Part shown: one piece after another, positions 25,550-33,504 of the stretch | How positions within the stretch are numbered: the stretch's first letter is position 1 | Layout: each line of letters begins with the position of its first letter | Program-made: the position numbers and the translations under genes | Notes under the pieces: model-generated | What the model was told of the DNA's origin: nothing | Databases searched by the model: none | What the model saw: the letters and a program-made list of their open reading frames with translations, nothing else | Assembly (NCBI GenBank): GCA_964521715.1 | Contig: CAZFSS010000017.1 | Coordinates: 1 to 64,000 of the forward strand | Source: DAOVRD01 sp964521715 | Lineage (GTDB): Bacteria; Planctomycetota; Brocadiia; SM23-32 | Length of the DNA stretch: 64,000 bases | Direction of reading: 5' to 3'

Positions 25550-26377
25550 ATGATACCCAGGGTTCTGACCATCGCCGGAAGCGACAGCGGAGGGGGCGCC
25601 GGCATACAGGCGGATCTGAAGACGATCACCGCCCTCGGCGGCTTCGGCATGTCCGCCGTAACGGCCCTCACTTCGCAGAACACGCTGGGGGTGCGGGCCG
25701 TCTTGGAGGTCAGCCCCGATTTCGTCGCCTCCCAGATAGACGCCGTTGTCGAGGACATAGGGGTCGACGCCGCCAAGACAGGCATGCTGGCCAACCGGGG
25801 CGTCATCGAGGCTGTCGCGGAACGTGTCCGGCACCACGGGATCCGCCCGCTGGTCGTCGATCCCGTCATGGTGGCCAAGAGCGGGGACGCGCTGCTGGAG
25901 CCGGACGCGCGCTCCGTGATGCGGGACTTGATGCTGCCGCTGGCCACCGTGGTGACGCCCAACCTGGCGGAGGCGGCCGAGCTGGCCCGCGTGCCGGTGG
26001 CAGACGTGGGCGGCATGGAGGAGGCGGCGCGGCGCCTGTGCGACCTGGGCGCGCAATGGGCGCTCGTGAAGGGCGGCCATCTGGAAGGGGAGCCGGTTGA
26101 CGTGCTGTTTGACGGCGAGCGGTTCCACCGCGTGGTCCGGCCGAGGGTGCGGACGGCGAACTCCCACGGCACGGGCTGCACTTACTCGGCGGCCATTGCC
26201 ACGGGGCTGGCGTTCGGCAAGTCGGTTCCGGAGGCCGTCGAATGGGCGCGGGACGCCGTGCAGGCTGCCCTCCGGGGAGCATTGCCGTTGGGACGGGGCA
26301 GCGGACCGCTCGACCATCGGGCCATATTCGGCCTCGCGCAGGCGGAGCCGGAGACGGAGCCGGGCAGCAGGGAGTAG
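25550..26377 (+). CDS. thiD: Hydroxymethylpyrimidine/phosphomethylpyrimidine kinase
   Basis: 275 residues, ribokinase-fold. Phosphorylates HMP and HMP-P in thiamine synthesis. The N-terminal VLTIAGSDSGGGAGIQADLKT is diagnostic. VVDPVMVAKSGDALL and TPNLAEAAEL are conserved, and the anion-hole motif NSHGTGCTYSAAIA carries the catalytic Asp/Gly equivalent region. The ATG at 25550 gives exactly the family N-terminus, but the Shine-Dalgarno sequence is weak. Monocistronic. Together with thi4 it shows that this organism makes both halves of thiamine. Confidence 0.94.
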   Translation: MIPRVLTIAGSDSGGGAGIQADLKTITALGGFGMSAVTALTSQNTLGVRAVLEVSPDFVASQIDAVVEDIGVDAAKTGMLANRGVIEAVAERVRHHGIRPLVVDPVMVAKSGDALLEPDARSVMRDLMLPLATVVTPNLAEAAELARVPVADVGGMEEAARRLCDLGAQWALVKGGHLEGEPVDVLFDGERFHRVVRPRVRTANSHGTGCTYSAAIATGLAFGKSVPEAVEWARDAVQAALRGALPLGRGSGPLDHRAIFGLAQAEPETEPGSRE

Positions 26378-26421
26378 GCCCGGCCGGGGGATCCACGGGG
26401 ACTGTGTGTGCGCTTTTCGTC

Positions 26422-26449
26422 TTGACATGCATTCTGAGGGCGGTACCAT
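26422..26449 (+). promoter_or_regulatory. Promoter for pseudopilin gene
   Basis: Perfect TTGACA, 16 nt, TACCAT; 53 nt before the ATG at 26502. Confidence 0.6.
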
Positions 26450-26501
26450 GGGGGGGCGAAAGTGGGGACGAAGCCGGTCGCGTTGCGTGGAGGTCAGGGC
26501 T

Positions 26502-27344
26502 ATGAAGAAGGGGTTCACAGCAATCGAGCTTGCGGTCGTCCTGTGTATCATCACGATTCTGGCCATCATGCTGGTGCCCGCGCTGGAGAGGGGCCACTCG
26601 GAGGCGATCAGGGTCAAGTGCCTCTCGAACGTGCGGCAGATCGGCATGGCGTTCTCGATGTACCAGACCGATCACGGGGGCCGCTGGCCCTCGGCGCGTC
26701 GAAGCGTGAGTCCGGAGGATCCGGACTGGCCCGATCCGACCGGGTCGCTGGCCGCGCTGTATCCCGCTTACGCGCCGAAGGCTTACTTGTTCCAGTGCCC
26801 CAGCACCGCGGACCGCGTCGCGTTCGAGCTGGACGCCAGTGATTTCCGGAACTGCCGCAACTTCAGCGTTTCGCCCAAGGGCTCCAGCAGCATTGTGGAG
26901 GACATCCGCAGGGGAGTCCCCATGCCGCCCAGTTACTTCTACGATCCCGGTGGGCCCGGCCGGCCGCCCATTCCGCGCAATGCGCCCTCGATGCGGGTGG
27001 TCTACGGCGACGAGTGCGTGCACGGCTACTGGGGCAACGAGCAGGGCGACGGCATGTGGATCGGCACCGACAACCACCCGGAAGGCGGCAACTTCCTCTT
27101 CGTCGATCAGCACGTCGACCGGCTCATGGTGCACTGGACCGGCACGCCGTGGCAGAAGGGGAAGTCGATGCCCTACGTCCCCAATCCCCTGCTGCACATG
27201 CAGGAACGGGTGCCCGGTGCGAACAAGTTCAGGGTCGTCACGGACACGAACGTGTTCTGGGATGACTGGGGCGGGGAGAAGCAGGAGGTCGACGCCGACC
27301 TGGCCGGCATGATGTGGCTGGGCGACTCCTGGAAGGAGTTCTGA
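26502..27344 (+). CDS. Type IV pilin-like (type II secretion pseudopilin) protein, H-x9-D type
   Basis: 280 residues. Prepilin N-terminus MKKGFTAIELAVVLCIITI: cleavage after Gly4, Glu at +5 of the mature protein, then a hydrophobic helix. The soluble domain contains CLSNVRQIGMAFSMYQTDHGG, as in planctomycete and lentisphaeral pseudopilins, and near residue 191 an H-x9-D motif (HPEGGNFLFVDQ). The common form is H-x9-DG; here Gln replaces Gly. GGAGG precedes the ATG. Such proteins are numerous in Planctomycetota genomes and their cargo or function is mostly unknown. Monocistronic; it meets top6B tail to tail with 15 nt between them. Confidence 0.85.
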   Translation: MKKGFTAIELAVVLCIITILAIMLVPALERGHSEAIRVKCLSNVRQIGMAFSMYQTDHGGRWPSARRSVSPEDPDWPDPTGSLAALYPAYAPKAYLFQCPSTADRVAFELDASDFRNCRNFSVSPKGSSSIVEDIRRGVPMPPSYFYDPGGPGRPPIPRNAPSMRVVYGDECVHGYWGNEQGDGMWIGTDNHPEGGNFLFVDQHVDRLMVHWTGTPWQKGKSMPYVPNPLLHMQERVPGANKFRVVTDTNVFWDDWGGEKQEVDADLAGMMWLGDSWKEF

Positions 27345-27359
27345 GCCGGCCCCGGACGC

Positions 27360-28943
27360 CTACGTGCCGCGGCTCCTCTCGAGGACCGTCGTGAGGTTGG
27401 CGTCGAGCTTCTTGCGCTCGCTATCGGGGAACGCGAGGATCTCCTGGAGTGCTTCGCTGATGTGGGGGATGTACTTCTCGATGTACTCGCGCTTGCGCTG
27501 TTCCTCCACGCGGCGCTTGCGGCGCCTCAGGAACATCCTCAAGTCGCGCGCGCATTCCTGTATGGCCAGCATGATCTCCTTCACGATCTCCGGGTAGGGG
27601 GCGACGGCCTCCTTGCTCTCACTGGTGAAGGGCACCCAGGGGCTGGCCATGTGAATCAGGATGAGAAGGGACCCCGTCGGCAGGCTGCCGTTGGACTGCT
27701 CGATTCCGTACTGCCGCCAGTTGACGCTGGCCGCCGCCTGGGTGATGGCGCAGGCGCCCGCGTGGAAGAGCAGGGGCACGCGATTGGCGAAACGCATCAG
27801 CTTGGCTGACGTGTTCTCCTTCATCCCGCCGCCGTAGGCGAGGCCGGCCTCGATCATGAAGGGGATGCCCCGGTAGACCGTCGGCGACCGTGTGACCGAC
27901 GTGTAGAAGTCGGCCTTGAGCTCCTTGCGCATGCCCTTCTCGATGAGCTCCTGTCCGATGGGGCTGATGCAGTTCATCGGCGGATTGCGCAGCTTGGTCT
28001 CGTGGATCGCCTTGAGCAGGCTGTCCGCCTCGTTCTGGGCGATGCGTTTGGGACGGGCATTCTCGTAGATGCCGGCCTTCCCGCAGATCTCCAGTGCCGC
28101 CCGCTTGCTGACCCGGCAGAAGTCCGTGGCCAGGAACGTCTGGAGCTTGTGGCACCTGGTCTCCTGCAGCATCTTGATCAGCGTGCCCAGCTCGATCCCG
28201 TGCGGGTGGGGCTTGATCTCCTTGGGCTCCTCGGGCAGCACGTCCGTGGCGCGCTCGAAGACCTGCTCCTTGCCGTCCGGCGCCACGTAGCGTATGGCGA
28301 CGTGGGGATTGGCGGTCGCCGTCTCCTCCAGGTACTGGTCGACGCTCCAGTTGCCCCGCTGGAAGATCCCTTCCAGTTCGATCTCCACCTTCGTGCCCTG
28401 AGCGGCGGCCCACTCGACGACTTCTTGCTTCAGCACCCTGGGCTCGTTGGTCTTCGTGTCGACGACGACTTGATAGTAATGGGCGCTCTTGTTCGGTCCC
28501 GTCTTGGAGGTGATGGCGACGGGCTGACCCGTCGTCAGATGGCCGTACATGCCGGCCGCGCTGATGCCGATGCCCTGCTGGCCGCGGCTCATCTTCAGGC
28601 GGTGGAACTTGCTCCCGTAGAGCAGCTTCCCGAAGATGCGGGGTATCTGGTTCTTGACGATGCCCGGCCCGTTGTCGGTCACCTGGACGCGGAACCGGTC
28701 GTCGCCGTTCGTCTGCTGGATGGTGACCAGGATCTCGGGCAGGATGCCCGCCTCTTCGCAGGCGTCCAGCGAGTTATCCACTGCCTCCTTCACCGTGGTC
28801 AGCAGCGCGCGGCGCGGATTGTCAAACCCCAGCAGGTGCCTGTTCTTGGTGAAGAACTCGCTGATGCTGATCTCCCGCTGCTGAAGGGCCATCTCCGCAG
28901 CGGTCAGCCTCAAGCGTCCTTTTTCGGGTCCCTTTTTTGCCAT
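27360..28943 (-). CDS. top6B: DNA topoisomerase VI subunit B
   Basis: 527 residues, archaeal Top6B length. GHKL ATPase motifs: EAVDNSLDACEEAG (53-66, catalytic Glu and Mg-binding Asn), TDNGPGI (89-95), SRGQQGIGISAAGMYG (119-134) and LTTGQP (136-141). A helix-two-turns-helix and transducer domain follow (about 230-470) with the conserved CISPIGQELIEKGM and a switch-lysine region. It opens and closes the DNA gate with ATP; cleavage requires Top6A (Spo11-like), which is not adjacent. ATG 28943 was chosen because Top6B homology begins there; the upstream open frame is not conserved. The gene is transcribed divergently from parA. Confidence 0.92.
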   Translation of the reverse strand: MAKKGPEKGRLRLTAAEMALQQREISISEFFTKNRHLLGFDNPRRALLTTVKEAVDNSLDACEEAGILPEILVTIQQTNGDDRFRVQVTDNGPGIVKNQIPRIFGKLLYGSKFHRLKMSRGQQGIGISAAGMYGHLTTGQPVAITSKTGPNKSAHYYQVVVDTKTNEPRVLKQEVVEWAAAQGTKVEIELEGIFQRGNWSVDQYLEETATANPHVAIRYVAPDGKEQVFERATDVLPEEPKEIKPHPHGIELGTLIKMLQETRCHKLQTFLATDFCRVSKRAALEICGKAGIYENARPKRIAQNEADSLLKAIHETKLRNPPMNCISPIGQELIEKGMRKELKADFYTSVTRSPTVYRGIPFMIEAGLAYGGGMKENTSAKLMRFANRVPLLFHAGACAITQAAASVNWRQYGIEQSNGSLPTGSLLILIHMASPWVPFTSESKEAVAPYPEIVKEIMLAIQECARDLRMFLRRRKRRVEEQRKREYIEKYIPHISEALQEILAFPDSERKKLDANLTTVLERSRGT

Positions 28944-29108
28944 TGCAGCTCGCCCACGGCCCTGCCGCCGTGCCGGCCGCGGCCGCTCCGACAGCCGCTT
29001 GCCAGCCCGCCATTTGCAGCTATAAGCCGTTCTCACGTAAGCACATACGGGCTGCCTCTGCTTGCGTCTGCGACCGTCCCCTCCGGCGCCGCCCGTTGCA
29101 CGTCCAAC

Positions 29109-29138
29109 AGGATAACGCAAAGGCAGGGACCGTTTCAA
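29109..29138 (-). promoter_or_regulatory. Candidate promoter for top6B
   Basis: Minus strand: TTGAAA, 18 nt, TATCCT; leader of about 160 nt before top6B. A weaker plus-strand pair (TTGAAT, 18 nt, TCTCAT at 29149-29178) could serve parA. Confidence 0.45.
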
Positions 29139-29197
29139 TCCGGTCGGCTTGAATCGGCCGGAGCGCCTGCCCTCTCATGTACGCTTGCGTGCGCACG

Positions 29198-29213
29198 GGC
29201 AGGACGTCCTGCC
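29198..29213. promoter_or_regulatory. Perfect 16-bp palindrome upstream of parA
   Basis: GGCAGGAC/GTCCTGCC, a perfect dyad 28 nt before the parA ATG. It does not match the canonical parS. It could be an operator or another copy of a short palindromic repeat. Confidence 0.5.
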
Positions 29214-29240
29214 GACCTTGAGCGCCGGTGGCGCCGGGAC

Positions 29241-30065
29241 ATGAGAAGAATCGTCGTGCTCAACCAGAAGGGCGGCGTGGGCAAGACCACCACCGTCGCC
29301 AACCTGGGCGCCTGCCTGGCAGAGCTTGGAAAGCGCGTTCTCATGGTGGACGTCGACCCCCAGGCCAACCTGTCCATCCACTACGGCGTGGAGCTCCAGC
29401 AGGGAGATCCCTCCCTCTACACGTTGGTCCGGGAGGAACACGAACCGCACGAAGTCATCCGCGACACCCCCGTGGAAGGCCTGAGCCTGATCGCGTCGAA
29501 CATAGACCTGGCCGGTCTGTCGGTCGAGCTCTCCGAACGGGCCGACAGGCTGATGGTCCTGCGCGAGTCCCTGGCGCGCCTGCCCGCCGCGTTCGACTAC
29601 GTGCTGATGGACTCGCCTCCCTCGCTGGGCCTTCTGACGGTCAACGCCATGAGCGCCGCCCGGGAGGTCTTCATCCCGCTCCAGACGGAGTTCTTCGCCC
29701 TCCACGGCGTCAGCAAGCTGCTGCGGACCGTCACGCTGGTGCGGCAGCACGTGAACAGGGAGCTCTACATCACGGGCGTGATCGCCTGCATGTTCGACTC
29801 GCGCACGTGCCTGGCGCAGGAGATTCTGGACGACATCCGGGGGCACTTCGGCCCACGCGTCTTCCGGACCGTGATCAGGAAGAACGTACGCCTGGCGGAG
29901 GCGCCGGGCTTCGGAATGCCCATAACGCAGTACGACCCGGACTGCCACGGCGCTGACGATTACCGCGCGCTGGCCGCTGAGGTCCTGGCGATGGAATGCG
30001 TGGCCGGGGAGCGGGCAGCGGCGGTCGAGCAACCGGCCGCCGTGTCCCAGTCCAGGGCGGGCTGA
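29241..30065 (+). CDS. parA: ParA/Soj family ATPase
   Basis: 274 residues. Deviant Walker A KGGVGKTTT (10-18), Walker A' / switch I DVDPQANLS (about 40-48), and Walker B YVLMDSPPSLG (about 119-129) identify a small ParA/Soj of the chromosome-partition or cargo-positioning group, without an N-terminal DNA-binding extension. The C-terminal 25 residues are Ala/Glu/Gln-rich and variable. No parB or parS is nearby, so it may position another cargo or act with a ParB encoded elsewhere. The following gene, a single-pass membrane protein, lies 49 nt downstream and could be a partner. Confidence 0.88.
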   Translation: MRRIVVLNQKGGVGKTTTVANLGACLAELGKRVLMVDVDPQANLSIHYGVELQQGDPSLYTLVREEHEPHEVIRDTPVEGLSLIASNIDLAGLSVELSERADRLMVLRESLARLPAAFDYVLMDSPPSLGLLTVNAMSAAREVFIPLQTEFFALHGVSKLLRTVTLVRQHVNRELYITGVIACMFDSRTCLAQEILDDIRGHFGPRVFRTVIRKNVRLAEAPGFGMPITQYDPDCHGADDYRALAAEVLAMECVAGERAAAVEQPAAVSQSRAG

Positions 30066-30114
30066 GGCGCTTGCTCCGTGCCGGCCCTCCGGCACCCGAA
30101 CGCTACATACGGCA

Positions 30115-30627
30115 ATGGCGGAAGAACAAGACAAAGCAAAACCGACTCAACGCGATGGCGACGTTGTGCTGCACCGTCCCGGGGACGAGATCGAAGAAAC
30201 GCCCCGCCTGAAGCCCAAGCCCGTCGGGAGCCGGACGGAGGAGGAGAAGGCCGGGCCGGCGACGCGGGGCGGCACGCTGTTCGGCACGCCCAACCAGGAC
30301 GGCACCCGCCCTCCCGAGAAGCTGCCCAAGAAGATCAAGTTCCCCCGGCGCATAAGGGATGAGGTTCGCTCCCCCTACGCAACCTATCGGCCGGCCCCGC
30401 CGGATGAGGCGGCGGAGAAGCAGGAGGTGGCCGCCATCTCGGGCCGGCCCGTCGAGAGGGAGGTATCCGCCGGTTTCCTGCTCGGCATTGCGCTGATCAT
30501 CGTCGCGCTGATCGGCGGCATCATGATCGTGCGCCTCGGCAAGAAGGTCGGCGTGCTGGAACAGCGCATCAGCCGCCTGGAGAGCGCACAAGGGGGCTCT
30601 GCCATCGCGGACGGCCGGCTTCCGTAG
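30115..30627 (+). CDS. Hypothetical single-pass membrane protein downstream of parA
   Basis: 170 residues; not recognised. Residues 1-115 are charged, proline-rich and probably disordered and cytosolic (KPKPVGSRTEEEK, KLPKKIKFPRRIRDE). One transmembrane helix spans about 118-140 (GFLLGIALIIVALIGGIMIV). A short C-terminal coiled-coil segment follows (KKVGVLEQRISRLES). The ATG at 30115 is the only good start. Co-directional with parA and 49 nt downstream, so shared transcription is likely; a membrane anchor for a ParA-positioned complex is one speculation. Confidence 0.65.
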   Translation: MAEEQDKAKPTQRDGDVVLHRPGDEIEETPRLKPKPVGSRTEEEKAGPATRGGTLFGTPNQDGTRPPEKLPKKIKFPRRIRDEVRSPYATYRPAPPDEAAEKQEVAAISGRPVEREVSAGFLLGIALIIVALIGGIMIVRLGKKVGVLEQRISRLESAQGGSAIADGRLP

Positions 30628-30693
30628 GTCCGCCGGCGCCCGTCGCCCACCCCACCCGCCGGGATCCTGCCTCCCCGTCCGTGCCGCCGGGGC

Positions 30694-30722
30694 TTGCGAG
30701 GCGTTCCACGGGCCGATATGAT
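30694..30722 (+). promoter_or_regulatory. Promoter for the 30776 secreted protein
   Basis: TTGCGA, 17 nt, TATGAT; 53 nt before the start. Confidence 0.6.
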
Positions 30723-30775
30723 GCTGACGCCGTTTCCGGGGCAGTTATGGGAATCTCGATAGAAGGGGGGTGGCC

Positions 30776-31834
30776 ATGCGTACCTTCATCTCGTTTCTCG
30801 TCTTGTCTGTCCTGATGTGTGGCGTCGCGGCGTCGGCTGAGCAGGGCCAGCCGGCCACGGAAGAGCAGATCCTGCAGGAGCTGCGCGAGCTTCGCAAGGC
30901 GGTGGCTGACCTGAAGGGGGAGGTAGCAGCGCTCCAGGCGCGGATGGACAAGCAGGCCGAACCGACCCGACCCGCGTGGTCGGACTGGAGCTGGGGGAGC
31001 GACGCGTGGGACTCGCAGGCCAACTGGCAAGTTCTGGCCGAGATCAAGCTGCCGGAGAATCCCACCAAGGAACAGGCCAGAGAGTATGTTGCCGCCATCA
31101 TGGCCGCGTCCCGTGACCAGAGATCCTTCTCGTCAACCGACCCCCAGGTCCAGATGCTTGCCCGGGTCGGCCCCGAGAACGTGGACGTGCTCGTGCAGGC
31201 AGCGGGCGGGGATTTCATGGCTGACGTCCACATCGTCCCGGCAATCTGCCGACTGGCCCGTCCTGAGCACAAGGACTTGATCCTCGAAGCGCTTCCCTGT
31301 GCCCCGGAATTGGTGCAGGCAGTCATTGCGCGGGGCTGGCTGGAGGATGCAAAGGAGATACTCGTGGAGGGATTGAGGTACAATCCGGGGCACCTGCCTA
31401 CGGAATGGGTGGAGGCGGTCGCCTCCTTCAAAGATCCCGACACCTACGATGAACTGATACACTACTTCGTCTATGGCTCAGACCGGCCCGACACGTACAG
31501 AGTTATCAAGGACCTGCCGGGCATCGAGCTCTCGGACGCGGTGGCCGAGGCATGGCGCCGCTCTTCGCTGAGCGAATGGGAGGCGGCCGGCATGGCGCCC
31601 GTTGCGATCGAGTGGGGCCACCTGGACGCGCTGGCGTACGCCGTATCCGCCCTGACCAGTACGCCTCAGGCGAACCGCCTGAGCTATGAGGTGTGGGAGC
31701 TATGGTTGGCCGTGCTCCGCCATACCGATGCGCCACGATCCCTCGAAGGGCTCGGGCGCTGGTTCGAGGAGGACAAGGACAACCTGGTCTTCGATCCGGA
31801 GACCAAGAAGTTCCGCGTCAAGGGGGCCGAATAA
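30776..31834 (+). CDS. Secreted protein with coiled coil and HEAT-like helices, unknown function
   Basis: 352 residues. An N-terminal signal peptide (MRTFISFLVLSVLMCGVAASA, cleavage near residue 21) is followed by a coiled coil (about 25-60) starting TEEQILQELRELRKAVADLKGEV. A Trp-rich link (WSDWSWGSDAW) precedes a long alpha-helical domain with HEAT-like spacing. A run of G precedes ATG 30776 by five nt; a GTG six nt upstream is an alternative start. Periplasmic location is inferred. No relative is recognised. Own promoter. Confidence 0.7.
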   Translation: MRTFISFLVLSVLMCGVAASAEQGQPATEEQILQELRELRKAVADLKGEVAALQARMDKQAEPTRPAWSDWSWGSDAWDSQANWQVLAEIKLPENPTKEQAREYVAAIMAASRDQRSFSSTDPQVQMLARVGPENVDVLVQAAGGDFMADVHIVPAICRLARPEHKDLILEALPCAPELVQAVIARGWLEDAKEILVEGLRYNPGHLPTEWVEAVASFKDPDTYDELIHYFVYGSDRPDTYRVIKDLPGIELSDAVAEAWRRSSLSEWEAAGMAPVAIEWGHLDALAYAVSALTSTPQANRLSYEVWELWLAVLRHTDAPRSLEGLGRWFEEDKDNLVFDPETKKFRVKGAE

Positions 31835-31901
31835 CGCCCGGCCCGCGCGCGTTTCAGGGGGATAGAGCAGACCCGCGGGGACGTATAGGAACGACGGCAC
31901 C

Positions 31902-32123
31902 ATGATCCTGCCCGCTCCCACAGAGCCCATGACGCCCGAGGGATGGAAGGTCCTCGGCTGTCTGGTGGTCATTGTGGTCGCTCTGTTCCTGGCGGGCTCC
32001 GTCTACGTATGCGTCAGGACCGGCTTCCGCAACCCCACCGCGCTGGGGCTGCTGGGCTCGGCCGTCTTCATGGCAATGCTGGTGGGCGCCGGCTGGCACG
32101 TCATCCGCCGCTGGGTCGGCTAG
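31902..32123 (+). CDS. Small two-helix membrane protein
   Basis: 73 residues; not recognised. Two transmembrane segments (about 17-38 and 46-66), separated by a short loop CVRTGFRNPT, end in an Arg/Trp tail. Start ATG 31902, with an in-frame ATG 27 nt further on as alternative; the Shine-Dalgarno sequence is weak. It follows the secreted protein gene by 67 nt and may share its transcript. Confidence 0.55.
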   Translation: MILPAPTEPMTPEGWKVLGCLVVIVVALFLAGSVYVCVRTGFRNPTALGLLGSAVFMAMLVGAGWHVIRRWVG

Positions 32124-32166
32124 CGGCCGCGGCGCACCTTACATCCCTCTGCTGCACCACCGCCGC

Positions 32167-32194
32167 TTGCATTTCCCGCGCGGCCGTGTATAAA
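32167..32194 (+). promoter_or_regulatory. Promoter for the UroD-like gene
   Basis: TTGCAT, 16 nt, TATAAA; about 80 nt before the GTG at 32273. Confidence 0.6.
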
Positions 32195-32272
32195 AGCTCG
32201 CCTTGTGCGGCCGCATGTCGCCGCTGTCTTCATTCATCATTCATAGCTCTGCACTGCCTGTCGAGGCCCGCT

Positions 32273-33436
32273 GTGCCCGAGAGCATCATCGATCCCGGCA
32301 TGGGCGAGATGACCCATCGCGAGCGGTTCCGCCGCGTGATGCACTTCCAGAAGGTGGACCGCGTCCCGCACTGGGAGTTCGGCTACCTGGCGGAGACCGT
32401 CCAGCGCTGGCACGCGGAGGGCCTGCCCGCCCGGCTCAATGACGACTGGTCCATCGAGGCGTACTTCGGCGTGGATCCGGTGGCGTACGTTCCTTTCCGC
32501 GACGGCCTGATCCCGCCGTTCGAGGGCGGCTACGAGCTGATCGAGGAGCGCAAGGACTCGCGCATCGAGCGGCTGCCGGACGGTACGGTCCAGGAGGTCC
32601 AGAAGGGGGACCTCAAGACCATTCCGCATTTCATCAAGATGCCCATCGAGAGCCGCGACGACTGGCGGCGCTTCAAGGAAAGGCTGGACCCGGAGGACCC
32701 GCGCCGCTTCGAGACGGACTACAAGGCGCTCGGCCGGAGGCTGCTGCGCTCCGATCGGCCGGTCGGCATCGGCCTGGGCTCCTACTTCGGCATCCCGCGC
32801 AACTGGATCGGGTTCGAGAAGATCTCGCTCATGGTCTACGACGACCGCCCGCTGATCGAGGAGATCGTCGACACGCTGTCTGAAATCTACTACCGCCAGA
32901 TCGAGGAGGCGCTGAGGTACGTCGAGGTGGACTTCGCGGCCGGCTGGGAGGACATCTGCTTCCGCAGCGGGCCGATGGTCAGCCCTGCCATGTTCCGTGA
33001 GATCGTCGGCCCGCGCCTGAAGCGCGTCTGCGACCTGCTGCGCGAGCACGGGTGCGACGTCATCTGGACCGACTGCGACGGGGACATCACGCAGTTGGTG
33101 CCGGTCTGGCTGGACTGCGGCGTCAACTGCATGTTCCCGCTCGAAGTGCACCCCGGCTCCGATCCCGTCAAGTACCGCAGGATGTACGGCCGGCAGATCC
33201 TGCTGCGCGGGGGAATCGCCAAGTACAGGCTGGCGGGCAGCAGGCAGGACATCCTGGACGAGCTGAAGCGCGTCGAGCACGTGGTCCACGAGGGCGGCTT
33301 CATCCCGCACGGCGACCACCGCATCCCGCAGGACGTCTCGTACGATAACTACCGGTACTACGTGCGGGAGAAGCTGGCGATGCTGGGCTGGCGGGACGAC
33401 GAGGTCGCGCAGATCGAGCCGCTGCGGGGCGTCTAG
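32273..33436 (+). CDS. Uroporphyrinogen decarboxylase (UroD/MtaA/CmuA) superfamily protein
   Basis: 387 residues. The N-terminus (MTHRERFRRVMHFQKVDRVPHWEFGY, residues 13 on) is that of the UroD-like proteins common in planctomycetes, related to methyltransferases MtaA/CmuA and not to heme UroD. The barrel contains EDICFRSGPMVSP, DVIWTDCDGD, and GGIAKYRLAG, and ends with HGDHRIPQDVSYDNYRYYV, where HGDH-x-x-P may hold zinc. The substrate is unknown; methyl transfer to a corrinoid or demethylation is possible. The GTG at 32273 has GAGG eight nt upstream; ATG 32300 is an alternative. It has no corrinoid protein beside it. Confidence 0.85.
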   Translation: MPESIIDPGMGEMTHRERFRRVMHFQKVDRVPHWEFGYLAETVQRWHAEGLPARLNDDWSIEAYFGVDPVAYVPFRDGLIPPFEGGYELIEERKDSRIERLPDGTVQEVQKGDLKTIPHFIKMPIESRDDWRRFKERLDPEDPRRFETDYKALGRRLLRSDRPVGIGLGSYFGIPRNWIGFEKISLMVYDDRPLIEEIVDTLSEIYYRQIEEALRYVEVDFAAGWEDICFRSGPMVSPAMFREIVGPRLKRVCDLLREHGCDVIWTDCDGDITQLVPVWLDCGVNCMFPLEVHPGSDPVKYRRMYGRQILLRGGIAKYRLAGSRQDILDELKRVEHVVHEGGFIPHGDHRIPQDVSYDNYRYYVREKLAMLGWRDDEVAQIEPLRGV

Positions 33437-33504
33437 AGGGGGTGCGCCACGGGCACGCGGTGCCGGTCCGAGCCGGCAGCCTGGCCGGGCCGGCAATCCT
33501 GCGC

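Noticed and set aside
27360..28943. The GHKL protein as GyrB, HtpG or MutL
   Set aside because: SRGQQGIGISAAGMYG and the following domain order are those of Top6B; the TOPRIM domain of GyrB is absent.
29198..29213. Canonical parS site upstream of parA
   Set aside because: The palindrome is GGCAGGACGTCCTGCC, unlike the TGTTTCACGTGAAACA consensus, and no parB is present.
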